Shown here: positions 55,135 to 64,000 of the stretch, piece by piece | Position numbering within the stretch: the stretch's first letter is position 1 | Layout: each line of letters opens with the position of its first letter | Source of the DNA: Lithodes maja | Lineage: Eukaryota; Arthropoda; Malacostraca; Decapoda; Lithodidae | Length of the DNA stretch: 64,000 nt | Reading direction: 5' to 3' | Assembly (NCBI GenBank): GCA_037953745.1 | Contig: JBAKBP010001603.1 | Span: 1 to 64,000, forward strand | Notes under the pieces: generated by a model | Database searches by the model: none | What the model was told of the DNA's origin: nothing | What the model saw: only the letters and a program-made list of their open reading frames with translations | Program-made: the position numbers and the translations under genes

Positions 55135-55633
55135 TTTTTTTTTTTTTTTTTTTTTTTCTATATGCCAACTACTCCCTCTCGGGCATAGGCTGAGAGCCTG
55201 TACATTCCACCGCTCAACACGGTGAAGCCCGTGAGGTCTTGTTCCAGTCTGGGGAGTGAGACATGTGAAGCAACCATCATGGCTCGAAGCAGCTCCATCT
55301 CTGAAGCGGCCGGTTGCTTCGCTCAAGTGCTTCACCGTCTCACCCTCCAGACTCAGAACCTCACTCTCAGAACGCCACCTATTGAGCAGTGAACTCACTA
55401 GGCATTGTCCCCCTGTAACATATTTTGAATATGGGAATATTCATACAGTGTTATTTAATCAGGGAACAATGAGGGTATTTTTTTGGCATTTCGGTGGGCT
55501 TTGTGGTAATGCACTGATACTAGGTACAGCACAAATTCAATCCCAATAATATCTTCCCATTGACATATCGGGATTTGAACCCGGGTCCATTGGATTACCA
55601 ATCCAGTGGCATGACCACTCCACCACACCTCCC
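55135..55633 (-). mobile_element. SINE-1 copy 3
   Basis: The plus T-run to 55157 is the poly(A) tail. The body is related to the other SINE-1 copies but lacks an internal segment present in 10910-10990. The tRNA-like head at 55565-55630 has B box GGGTTCAAATCCC on minus. Inserted in the Gmr-b LTR between GTGGTT and AACGTCACA. Confidence 0.8.
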
Positions 55634-55644
55634 CTAACGTCACA

Positions 55645-56370
55645 CTTTTGCGAGTGCAGCATCGTGTTGTAAGAGGGCATTTGCCTAATACCTTAGAACA
55701 CAGTGCTGCCTCTTTGCTTGACTTTAGAGGGATCGCCAGGGTAGAACCAGATATTTGAGATCTGGATCTACCAAGAGAGAATCCCCGTCATTAACGTAAC
55801 TTTAATCATACCGCCTTAAGAACAACGCTAGGCTATGAGCCAGTCTTGCTCAGCCACAGTTTCCTAACCTTGATGTCCCAGCTAGACTTTATTCGCCGAG
55901 CAGACTAGTTAGGACATGAGCTCTTTATGATATGTATGCATTATTATTCACGGCATTTATTAGTCTAGGTTGTTGTTGAGTTGCACAACCATAGCAGACT
56001 GTTTCGTTGATGAGGAAGTATTTCTTTTAGTGTCGAGCATTACTGCTGTTGGGCATTTATAGTATTCCTGTGTCAGTTAACATTATATGTCCTATCTTTT
56101 AGTGTATTCAGTCTACCCATATGGTGTCGTGCCTCCTGCCTTTATATAATTTAAGATACGAGCATCTTATGAGCATCAGACTTTCTTCAGAAGTTTCCAG
56201 GTCTATGCTGTAGGACTAGACTTCACTTTCTTTCAGATAGGAGTGAAGAGTTTATTGTTGTTTAGAGTAACTGTATTGAAGCATCTTTTTATTGTATTAA
56301 ATCTTGCAGTGATTTAATTGATCTTTCCATAGCTTCCCTTTTATGCAGTTTAACGTAACTTGCATCTTGT
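55645..56370 (+). repeat. Gmr-a 3' LTR, second part
   Basis: Begins with the duplicated CTTT and TGCGAGTGCAGCATCG, continuing the 5' LTR from 39108 to about 39834, where Gmr-c is inserted after TTGT. Confidence 0.9.
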
Positions 56371-58194
56371 TGTGACGCTCACCGCTTCCCCCAGAACCGC
56401 ATGGCTTACTCGCTAGGACTCGCCCGGGCAGAGAATGTAGCTACAGTCTACCAATCATTGTGTACTTTCCTTCTCGAGAAAGCTTGTGTTGCAGACAGTT
56501 CAGAACTGTTCTTTATTTTCGTCTGTCACAATCCTTTCTATTTTATTTAGTCAATTGAAAGTATTGTGTTAAGTAGTTGAATGATGGGAAGGCGAGTGGG
56601 AGAGAGAGAGAGAGAGAGAGAGAGAGACCAGGTGGTGTGACTTGGTGGTGAGTGTGGCGCGTGGCTGGCCCCCTTACATAGGCCTTGCGGGATTCCTTGC
56701 CTCCTGCCTAACACGGCCTACTAGGCGGCTGCTTACTGGGCGACTGTCGCGCGCCCTCGTGCCATTCCTGCGAACTGGGACTCCAGCCATGCGGTCCCTG
56801 AGAATATCCTTGTCAGATCCGTCCCAGACAGCATACTCTAAGCATCTCCCATGAACTGTTCCACACTCTTGTCTTAGAACCTTTCTCTCCTACTGCCTCT
56901 ATCATTTCCACTACTTCCTCACCTTTTATTAATATCAATCCCCCTCTGGTTCCCTGCATCCACACCTTGAATTGGTGGCCAGACTGTATTATATGCTGGA
57001 TCTCACATTTCTTATGTAACTAGGCTAAGGTTGAAGATAGTCATTGTCTTTTTTGGGAGATTGTATTGCTCGGACTGTCTCCATCAATCACTAATGTTTC
57101 TACAGGGTTAAATAATGCTAGACTAGGGATCAGGTACCTTGCTGTTGGTGTTTTCACTGTGTGTAGGCTACTTCTGAGCTGCACGACACTACGGATCCTG
57201 TGGGTTACCTGGGTGGATCTTTTGTCTGTGTACCTTGGAGTTTAGACTGTGTAGTGCGTGAGGGTTGCTTGCCTAATCCACCCAACACTGTTCTAACTCT
57301 ATTTGCTTTTACTTTTGAGGGTCGCCAGGAGGATATTCGATACTTGTGATTGAGAATCCTCAAGAGAGCACCCCTTCATATTAACGTAATCAGGCCGCAC
57401 AGACCCAAGGTCCACACTAGGCTAGGAGCTGCCTTGCTCCACTAGAATTCTGTACCTTTGCGCATCTCAGCTAAACTTTATTAACCCGGGTAGACATTAG
57501 CTGGATTAGATCATATACTCTTTTATGCATACCCATTATTTCTACACAAGCATTTTGAGGTCTAGGTTGCTGTAGAGAGACACAACCAGCATAGACCGGT
57601 TTTGTTAATAGGAGTACTACTTTTTCGTGGCGAGCATTATTACTGTTGCACCGCTTATAATATTCTTGTGTCCAATAACATTATAGGTCCAGCCTTTTTG
57701 TGTATTTAGCCTACACGTGCATTGTCCTGCCTCCTGCTATTTTGTGGTTCCATTTCCGATACGTTCTTCTTAGTAGCATCCGACATTATTCAGAAGATTC
57801 CTTGTTCGGTGCTTGAGGACTTTACAACACTTTCTTTCATAAAGGAGTGACAGATATTATTGATTAAAGTAACGTTAAGTAAACCTTCTTCTTGTTTGCA
57901 TTAGATCACTCTTGTGATTTAATTAAGTTAACTATATTTTCCTTGTGTACCATAACTAAGCAACCATATGTTATAGGTAATAGGCTGTTTCAGAGAACAT
58001 CAGCCTATAGTAGAAGCACATAGATACTGAGAGTTAAGATACCCCGCTATCGCAGATATAACTCTGGAGGGTATGTGTTCTTTGTTCGACGGGATTATAT
58101 ATCAGGGGTTGGATCTAGTGTTTCCGTTGTTTCATTTGTGCCAGTCTAGTCCAATGTATAAGAGCCACTGATTTATACGAGACCCGAACGTGAC
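56371..58194 (+). repeat. Gmr-c 5' LTR
   Basis: 1,824 bp from TGTGACGCTCACCGC to CCCGAACGTGACA. It has a GA microsatellite at 56600-56626, shorter in the 3' LTR (63358-63374). Sequence is distinct from, but alignable at the ends with, Gmr-a and Gmr-b LTRs. Confidence 0.9.
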
Positions 58195-58450
58195 AAATGG
58201 CGACCTAGCTCAGGATTTGGTGAACTGACATATAATTGCAGGTTATTGTGCAGATTTTTCTCACAGTTTAGGCAGTGAACATTTGTTGATTTTGTGGAAT
58301 ATTTTTTGAGGACATGCAAGAATTATTTTTTTAGCAAAGTAATATAGCACTTAAGCGGTCTCCGAGATTTTTTTATTGTGAATATTGTGGTATAAGAGTT
58401 TGGGGTACTTCTTTTTTGTGTATCAAAGTGAAAAATCTTCAGTGAGCATC
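58195..58450 (+). promoter_or_regulatory. Gmr-c primer-binding site and leader
   Basis: TGGCGACC at 58197-58204, two bases after the LTR. A T-rich leader leads to the Gag ATG at 58451. Confidence 0.65.
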
Positions 58451-59689
58451 ATGTCTTATAGCGGATCAGTGCAGGATGAAGACACAGTACGTGATGTAGA
58501 AGCTGAGGAGCAGCAGCATGGGCAGGTTGTTAACTTGGTGAACAGTGAGGAGGATGCAAGGAATTTTTTACAATGGCCTGTTACTTCCGACCGGTTGGTG
58601 GGTATGAATCGGTACGGTCTCCAGTGCTTAGCCACAGCTATCGGTCATGTATGTACTAGTGGCATGACCAAGGATGACCTGATGACGTGTGTGCTGGGTG
58701 GCGTGACTGGCGTACGAGGTAGGGTGAGTGCTCAGAGCCCTTTGGCCGAGCTTCCCCTTCACTCGACTCCCAATCCTCCTATTGGAGTACCGACCCTGAG
58801 CACGCTTCCGCAGGTGGGTAGTGACTGGCAGGGTGGTTTGCCCCTGGGGGGATCACCGTGTATTTCTAACATCATTGCATCTCCTCCGCCTCCTCAAGGT
58901 TTGACCCCGGAGATGCTCTTTCAGCTCGAGATGGCAAAGATGCAACATCAGAGTCAACAGCAGATAGAGCTAGCTAAGATAGAAGAGAGAAAAGAGCTGG
59001 CTAGGATGCAGCAACAGACGAGGGAAGCTGAGCTTAGGACTGAACTAGAATCTACAAGATACCGTGCCGACATGGATTTAGAGAAGTCTCGTGTTGAGAT
59101 GACGGGACAGTGACTCGGTACTGGAAACCGTGCGCATGATCAGTCTCTGTCGCACCTTCTCAAACTGGTCCCTGTATTTGACGAGTCTAGTGTCACAGAG
59201 TTTTTCAATAGATTTGAGAAGAAGTGCCGGGAGCATCAGTGGCCTGAAGTTAAGTGGGCGGCCCTTGTGTCCTCTAGACTCGTAGGTAAGGGGCTCAAGG
59301 CTTACGATGCACTGCCTTTGGAGTCCTGCGTTGTTTATGAGGAGCTCAAGGAGGCTGTCCTGCGGCCATATGAGCTACAACCCGAGACATATAGGTTAAA
59401 GTTCCAGGGTGTGACTAAGGGGCGAGACAGTACCTTCTTGGAGCACGCCCGGGACCTGTCCGACGCTATGGGAAACTGGCTCAGATCAGAGAAGACAACT
59501 ACGTTTGATGAGATGAAACAGTTGATGCTTCTAGAGCAGTTTTATAAGTGTACGGGCGGCGACTTGACTTTAAACCTTAAAGAGAAGAACCCAAGAACTC
59601 TCGTAGAAGCAGCAGAGATGGCTGATCGTCGGTTGTCACTAATTCGGGGGTGCGGCTCTGCACAGAGAAACGATGTAGGCGTTAAGTAG
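58451..59689 (+). pseudogene. gag: Gmr-c Gag
   Basis: ATG 58451 (MSYSGSVQDEDTVRDVE). A coiled-coil-like region (QQQIELAKIEERKELARMQ) is followed by an in-frame TGA (59111-59113; Arg in Gmr-a and Gmr-b) and then the capsid-like part FDESSVTEFFNRFEKKCREH. The SCAN-like segment runs from YRLKFQGVTKGRDSTFLEH through LMLLEQFYKCTGG to EAAEMADRRLS. A TAG at 59687-59689 interrupts it just before the knuckle. Sister copies read through both positions, so these are mutations and not programmed signals. Confidence 0.85.
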
Positions 59690-62647
59690 CGTTACTCTCC
59701 CCCTCCCCGGAATATGGACACACATAAATTTAAAAGCAATGACACCAAGACTGATCACAAACCTAGCACCGCCCCGTTTAAGAAGGGTCAGGGGACTTTT
59801 ACACCTCAGTATAAGTCCAAGGGGAAATTTGAGTGTTATCACTGTCACAAAGAGGGGCACATGGGAAAAGCTTGTCCGAGCAGACCTCCCACGGCGGCTG
59901 TGTCATTGGCTCGCAGCATTGGGGTGTTCCAGAAGTCTTCTGTGTTTGCTGGAGGCATAAGATCAGAGGATGGAGCACCGCCAGTGAAGAAGGATCCGGA
60001 AGGCTCGAACCCTGTCCGCGATGCCTTTTGCGACCATAGAGGGCATGGCTGCGTGAAGTGGGAGGGCAAGAAGCACGGGGTACAGCTTTTGCGTGACACA
60101 GGTGCCTCTCAGACACTCTTGAAGAATTTCACTGGTAGACCCATAAACGCGGCATGGGTAGTTGTGGTGCAGGGAGTTAATGCAACTAGGTCATACCCGC
60201 TTGTTAGAATGGAGCTTGAAGTTGACGGTGTGACTCGCGAACTGGATGTGGGAATCGTGGAGAAATTGCCTGTTGGGGGCGTCGACCTCCTTCTCGGCAA
60301 TGACTTTGCGGTGCCTGCTTCTAAGGTTTCACCCTTAGTCGTTGCCGAGGAGCCGGCCGACGTGAGTAGGGAGGAACAGGAGTGGGTTGAGAAGTGTCAG
60401 GTGCAACCAATGGCGTGTGTTGTAACCAGATCTCTCGCATTCAGGGAGTCACAGCCTAACCAACAGTCTTCAAATAAGTGGAGGAACGGTCACGAGAAGG
60501 TGCTGAAAGCTGATACGGTGGAGAGTCTAGTACCAGCAGCGCTTCTCGGGGACTCAGTATTAGCACCGTTATTAGAGTCTGGAGAAGCACCACCACCTGT
60601 CACTGAGAGTGTAGAGGCAGGGCTTAAAGAGACTCAGAGGCAGCAACGGTATACACGGAGAGAGCAACGGGATGCAAAGTTCGATGTTGGGGGAGGGCAT
60701 GAGTTGTTTCGCAAACACTTAGACAGGCTAGCTCCCTCAGATATACGCAAATTGCAGCTAGAAGACCCGGACGTTCTAAAGTGTAGTGACGGTGCTGTCG
60801 AACTTGAGAGTAGAGAACGAATGTTGCGTAGTCTGGAGTTGGCTGGCCGCAATCTGGTAGGCTCTCAGGCCCTCATGAAGGACAGGTACGACCACAAGGT
60901 GAAACTCAGGGAGTTTCACGTGGGTCAGGAGGTGTTGATACTACTCCCTCTTGTAGGTCACCCCTTATCCGCAAAGTACGCTGGTCCTTATAGGGTAGCA
61001 GAGAAGCTCTCGGACTTAGATTACCTGGTGGCCACTCCAGACAGGCGTAAGAGGAATCAGTTATGTCATGTCAACCTGATGAAGGAGTATGTTAGGCGCC
61101 CACCTGAGCCTCTCACTGTCCCCGTGATGACTTTCAGCAGTCAAGGTGGAGAAGGAGAACGGGACAGTCATCCGCAGGTGGATGACAACTGGGATTATCA
61201 TGTTTCTGCAGATCAATGGGCGGGAAACACGAGACAGGCGGCTCATGAGGCTTTGCAACACCTACCTGAGCAACAGCGTGTGGCTGTCGAGCGCCTATTT
61301 TGTTTATACCCTACTGTATTTGCGGAACACCCAGGCCTCACTACTCAGGAGGTGCACGACGTTGACGTCGGAGACCACCCACCCTTCAAATCAGTGCCCT
61401 ATAGGGTGCCCCCTATTAAACTTCCGGCCCTCCGGGCGGAGTTGGAGTATATGTTGCAACAGGGACTGATCGAGAAGGGGGCGGTAAAGTGGACATCTCC
61501 CGTAACGCTGCAACCTAAGCCGGATGGCAAGGTGCACTTCTGTGTTGATTACCGCAGGCTAAACGGCTTGACTCCCACCAACCCATATCCTCTTCCCCGG
61601 GTCGATGACTGTGTAGACAAGATTGGCAGGGCCAAGTTCTTGACCAAGGTGGACCTGGTAAAAGGTTACTGGCAGGTGCCTTTGTCTGAACGGGCGAAAG
61701 AGGTGTGTGGTTTTGTGGTGGATGGTGCTACATATCGTTGTAATGTCATGCCGTACGGTCTAAAGAACGCACCAGCGACCTTCCAATGCTTGATGAACGA
61801 GTTAGTGGCTGACATTCTGAACTGTACCGTGTACCTGGACGACGTCATTATCTACGATGACGATTTCAAGAGCCACTGTGAACATGTAGAATCCCTATTT
61901 AAGAAATTAAGCGAAGCAAACTTGGTGGTCAACCTGGGAAAGTGTGATTTTGTGCGGGCTACCGTGCAGTATCTGGGGTTCATGGTGGGTTTGGGCCAGG
62001 TGTGCCCCCCACAGAACAAAATATTGGCGATTAACCACTTCCCCAGGCCGTCCACCAAGAAGCAGATCATGAGGTTTTTGGGCATGATTGGTTACTACCG
62101 CCGCTTTATAAAGGGCTATTCTACTGTGCTGGCTCCTCTGACGGACCTATTGGCCAAAGATAGAAAGTTTAAGTGGGCGCCTGAGTGTGAGAGGGCTTTT
62201 TTGCTAGTAAAACACCTGTTGTGTACTCACCCAATCCTCAGGGCCCCGGACTTTAGCCGACCATTCCAGCTGGCAACTGATGCCAGTGGTGTGGGGGCTG
62301 ATGCCGTTCTGATGCAATCAGACGAAGATGGGCTGGAGCACCCAGTCAGTTTCTTCTCAAAAAAGTTCAACTCGGCGCAGAAGAACTATTCAGTAGTTGA
62401 GAAGGAACTGCTGGCGATTGTGCTAGCGCTCAGGCACTTTGAGGTGTATGTTCCAGCCTATGGACCAGTTGTGGTGATCTACACCGACCATCACCCCCTC
62501 AAGTTCCTGAATCAATTCCATAACCGGAATATGAGGCTGACCAGGTGGTCACTAATGTTGCAGGAATACAACCTAGACATACGCCATATTGCCGGTTCTG
62601 AGAATGTGATTGCAGATTGCTTATCGAGGGTGGAAGACCCGGGGTAG
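59690..62647 (+). pseudogene. pol: Gmr-c Pol: knuckle, protease, integrase remnant (GPY/F), RT, RNase H
   Basis: About 985 codons open, in frame with Gag. In order: CYHCHKEGHMGKAC; protease LRDTGASQTLLKN and VDLLLGNDFAVPA; integrase N-terminal lead-in (LDRLAPSDIRKLQLEDPDVL); a deletion; integrase C-terminal LSAKYAGPYRVAEKLSD (GPY/F). RT follows, with FCVDYRRLNGLTPTNPYPLP, KVDLVKGYWQVPLSE and YLDDVIIYDDD; then RNase H with FQLATDASGVGADAVL, YTDHHPLKFLNQ and SENVIADCLSRV at the end. RT and RNase H catalytic residues look intact. The integrase zinc finger and DDE core are missing, so it could not integrate by itself. It ends after RNase H, with no integrase downstream. Confidence 0.9.
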
Positions 62648-63126
62648 ATCATCACAAGGGTAGCCTCCTACTTTGGTTTGATTAGTATGTTTACGTCTGG
62701 TGCTTGTTGGCTCGCGTGTGTAGCCCAGCATATTGGGTCGTAAAGTAGGAGTTGCTGTGTTGGTATAGAAGAAAAAACTAGGCTTGCCCCTGTAGTGCAG
62801 CCGCCATAAACATATTAAAAATATAAAAATCCTATAAAAACTCTTTCTTTGATAGTTAAATTTTTTTGAAGTGTGTTATAGCAGAAATTCTGAGTTGTAC
62901 TCCTCTCAGAAGGCTGGGCTAGTGAAGCTCGCTCTTATGAGCATAACTATGTAATTTAATCTATTGTGTTGGGAGGGGTTGTTCATTTTTATAATGTGTT
63001 ATTTTGAAGAGAACTGTACTTTACATTTCATTGTCGCTGGGTGGCTAGGAGTGGCGAATTTTGTATGGGTTCTGCGTGTCAGATTTAGAGCTCATAGTTG
63101 GAGCCTCTTAAAAATCTTGGGTGGGG
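62648..63126 (+). other. Gmr-c 3' untranslated region with polypurine tract
   Basis: Non-coding, similar to the 3' regions of Gmr-a and Gmr-b. GGGTGGGG (63119-63126) abuts the LTR. Confidence 0.65.
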
Positions 63127-64000
63127 TGTGACGCTCACCGCTTCCCCCAGAACCGCATGGCTTACTCGCTAGGACTCGCCAGGGCAGAGAATGTAGCTAC
63201 AGTCTACCTATCATTGTATACTGTCCTTCTCGAGAAAGCTTGTGTTGCAGACAGTTCAGAACTGTTCTATATTTTCGTCTGTCACAATCCTTTCTATTTT
63301 ATTTAGTCAATTGAAAGTATTGTGTTAAGTAGTTGAATGATGGGAAGGCGACCGGGCGAGAGAGAGAGAGAGAGACCAGGTGGTGTGACTTGGTGGTGAG
63401 TGTGGCGCGTGGCTGGCCCCCTTACATAGGCCTCGCGGGATTCGTTACCTCCTGCCTAACACGGCCTACTAGGCGGCTGCTTACTGGGCGACTGTCGCGC
63501 TCCCTTGTGCCATTCCTGCGAACTGGGACTCCAGCCATGCGGTCCCTGAGAATATCCTTGTCAGATCCGTCCCAGACAGCATACTCTAAGCATCTCCCAT
63601 GAACTGTTCCACACTCTTGTCTTAGAACCTTTCTCTCCTACTGCCTCTATCATTTCCACTACTTCCTCACCTTTTATTAATATCAATCCCCCTCTGGTTC
63701 CCTGCATCCACACCTTGAATTGGTGGCCAGACTGTATTATATGCTGGATCTCACATTTCTTATGTAACTAGGCTAAGGTTGAAGATAGTCGTTGTCTTTT
63801 TTGGGAGATTGTATTGCTCGGACTGTCTCCATCAATCACTAATGTTTCTACAGGGTTAAATAATGCTAGACTAGGGATCAGGTACCTTGCTGTTGGAGTT
63901 TTCACTGTGTGTAGGCTACTTTTGAGCTGCACGACACTACGGATCCTGTGGGTTACCTGGGTGGATCTTTTGTCTGTGTACCTTGGAGTTTAGACTGTGT
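63127..64000 (+). repeat. Gmr-c 3' LTR (partial, right edge)
   Basis: Matches 56371 onwards, starting TGTGACGCTCACCGC. The end and target duplication are outside the window. Confidence 0.9.

Larger units (their letters stand above)
45213..55644 (-). mobile_element. Gmr-b: Gmr1-like Ty3/gypsy element with both LTRs and target duplication
   Basis: Minus orientation. 3' LTR 45213-47011, Pol/Gag 47482-50999, leader with primer site, 5' LTR 51217-55644 (split by two insertions). CTTT flanks both ends (45209-45212 and 55645-55648), inside the 3' LTR of Gmr-a. The two LTRs differ at about ten places in the first kilobase compared, so the insertion is relatively young. Gag and Pol share one frame apart from a 1-bp deletion. 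RT is missing; integrase lies between protease and RNase H. Confidence 0.9.
51217..55644 (-). repeat. Gmr-b 5' LTR, in three pieces
   Basis: Pieces 51217-52240, 54364-55134 and 55634-55644 together reconstitute the LTR seen at 45213-47011. The gaps hold a SINE-bearing insertion with a hAT element and a SINE-1 copy. Confidence 0.85.
38263..56370 (+). mobile_element. Gmr-a: Gmr1-like Ty3/gypsy element (3' LTR split and truncated)
   Basis: 5' LTR 38263-40058, leader with primer site, Gag-Pol frame 40346-43963, polypurine tract GGGCGGGG (44345-44352), and 3' LTR 44353-45212 continuing at 55649-56370. The 3' LTR is interrupted by Gmr-b and then cut by Gmr-c, so its end lies outside the window. 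It is inserted in the leader of Gypsy-A copy 3 after ACAG. The integrase core and most of RT/RNase H are missing. Confidence 0.8.
56371..64000 (+). mobile_element. Gmr-c: Gmr1-like Ty3/gypsy element (cut by right edge)
   Basis: 5' LTR 56371-58194, leader with primer site, single Gag-Pol frame 58451-62647 with two stops, polypurine tract, 3' LTR from 63127 to beyond the window. It is inserted in the 3' LTR of Gmr-a after TTGT. The LTRs show about 15 differences over the 870 bp available. RT and RNase H are complete; the integrase core is deleted. Confidence 0.9.

Noticed and set aside
59111..59689. programmed stop read-through in Gmr-c Gag (TGA 59111, TAG 59687)
   Set aside because: Gmr-a and Gmr-b have sense codons at both places, so these are private mutations.

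Overview
This window is a eukaryotic transposon graveyard, not a set of host genes. Nearly every recognisable coding segment belongs to a mobile element. The mix (Ty3/gypsy elements, non-LTR elements, Tc1/mariner, hAT, TTAA-target and Academ-like DNA transposons, tRNA-headed SINEs, TA and GA microsatellites) fits a large, repeat-rich invertebrate genome. I favour a decapod-type crustacean, but that is inference from element style only. I see no bacterial operons, rRNA or CRISPR.

Layout. 1-1311: minus-strand Tc1-like transposase relic split by three introns. 1501-2305: mariner-type MITE. 2412-19041: minus-strand Ty3/gypsy element ('Gypsy-A' copy 1) interrupted by a 5'-truncated LINE (2641-4672), a solo LTR (6170-7967), a TTAA-target DNA element (9315-12110, itself carrying a SINE) and a 3.7-kb insertion (14331-18025) that holds a LINE with an intact 982-codon ORF. 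19042-30591: plus-strand Gypsy-A copy 2, head to head with copy 1. It is interrupted by a CR1-like LINE (23379-24542), an Academ-like DNA transposon (24624-26440, itself carrying a SINE) and a SINE (28891-29339). 30592-38262: minus-strand Gypsy-A copy 3, tail to tail with copy 2 and carrying a second Academ-like transposon (33503-36557).

38263 to the right edge: three nested elements of a second gypsy group with roughly 1.8-kb TGTGACG...CA LTRs. Gmr-a (plus, from 38263) has Gmr-b (minus, 45213-55644) inserted in its 3' LTR with a CTTT target duplication. Gmr-c (plus, from 56371) is inserted in the same LTR further on. Gmr-b's own 5' LTR was hit by a SINE-containing insertion that holds a hAT element (52395-54103), and by another SINE (55135-55633).

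Biology. The Gmr elements place integrase upstream of reverse transcriptase, and their Gag contains a SCAN-like segment; both are hallmarks of the Gmr1 clade. The three internal copies have complementary losses: integrase core missing in Gmr-a and Gmr-c, RT missing in Gmr-b. The two Academ-like transposons are distinct families that share TAGT termini, 3-bp target duplications, an XPG/FEN1-like nuclease domain and a C-terminal Cys-rich module. These, and the intron-split Tc1-like gene, are the points most worth following up.
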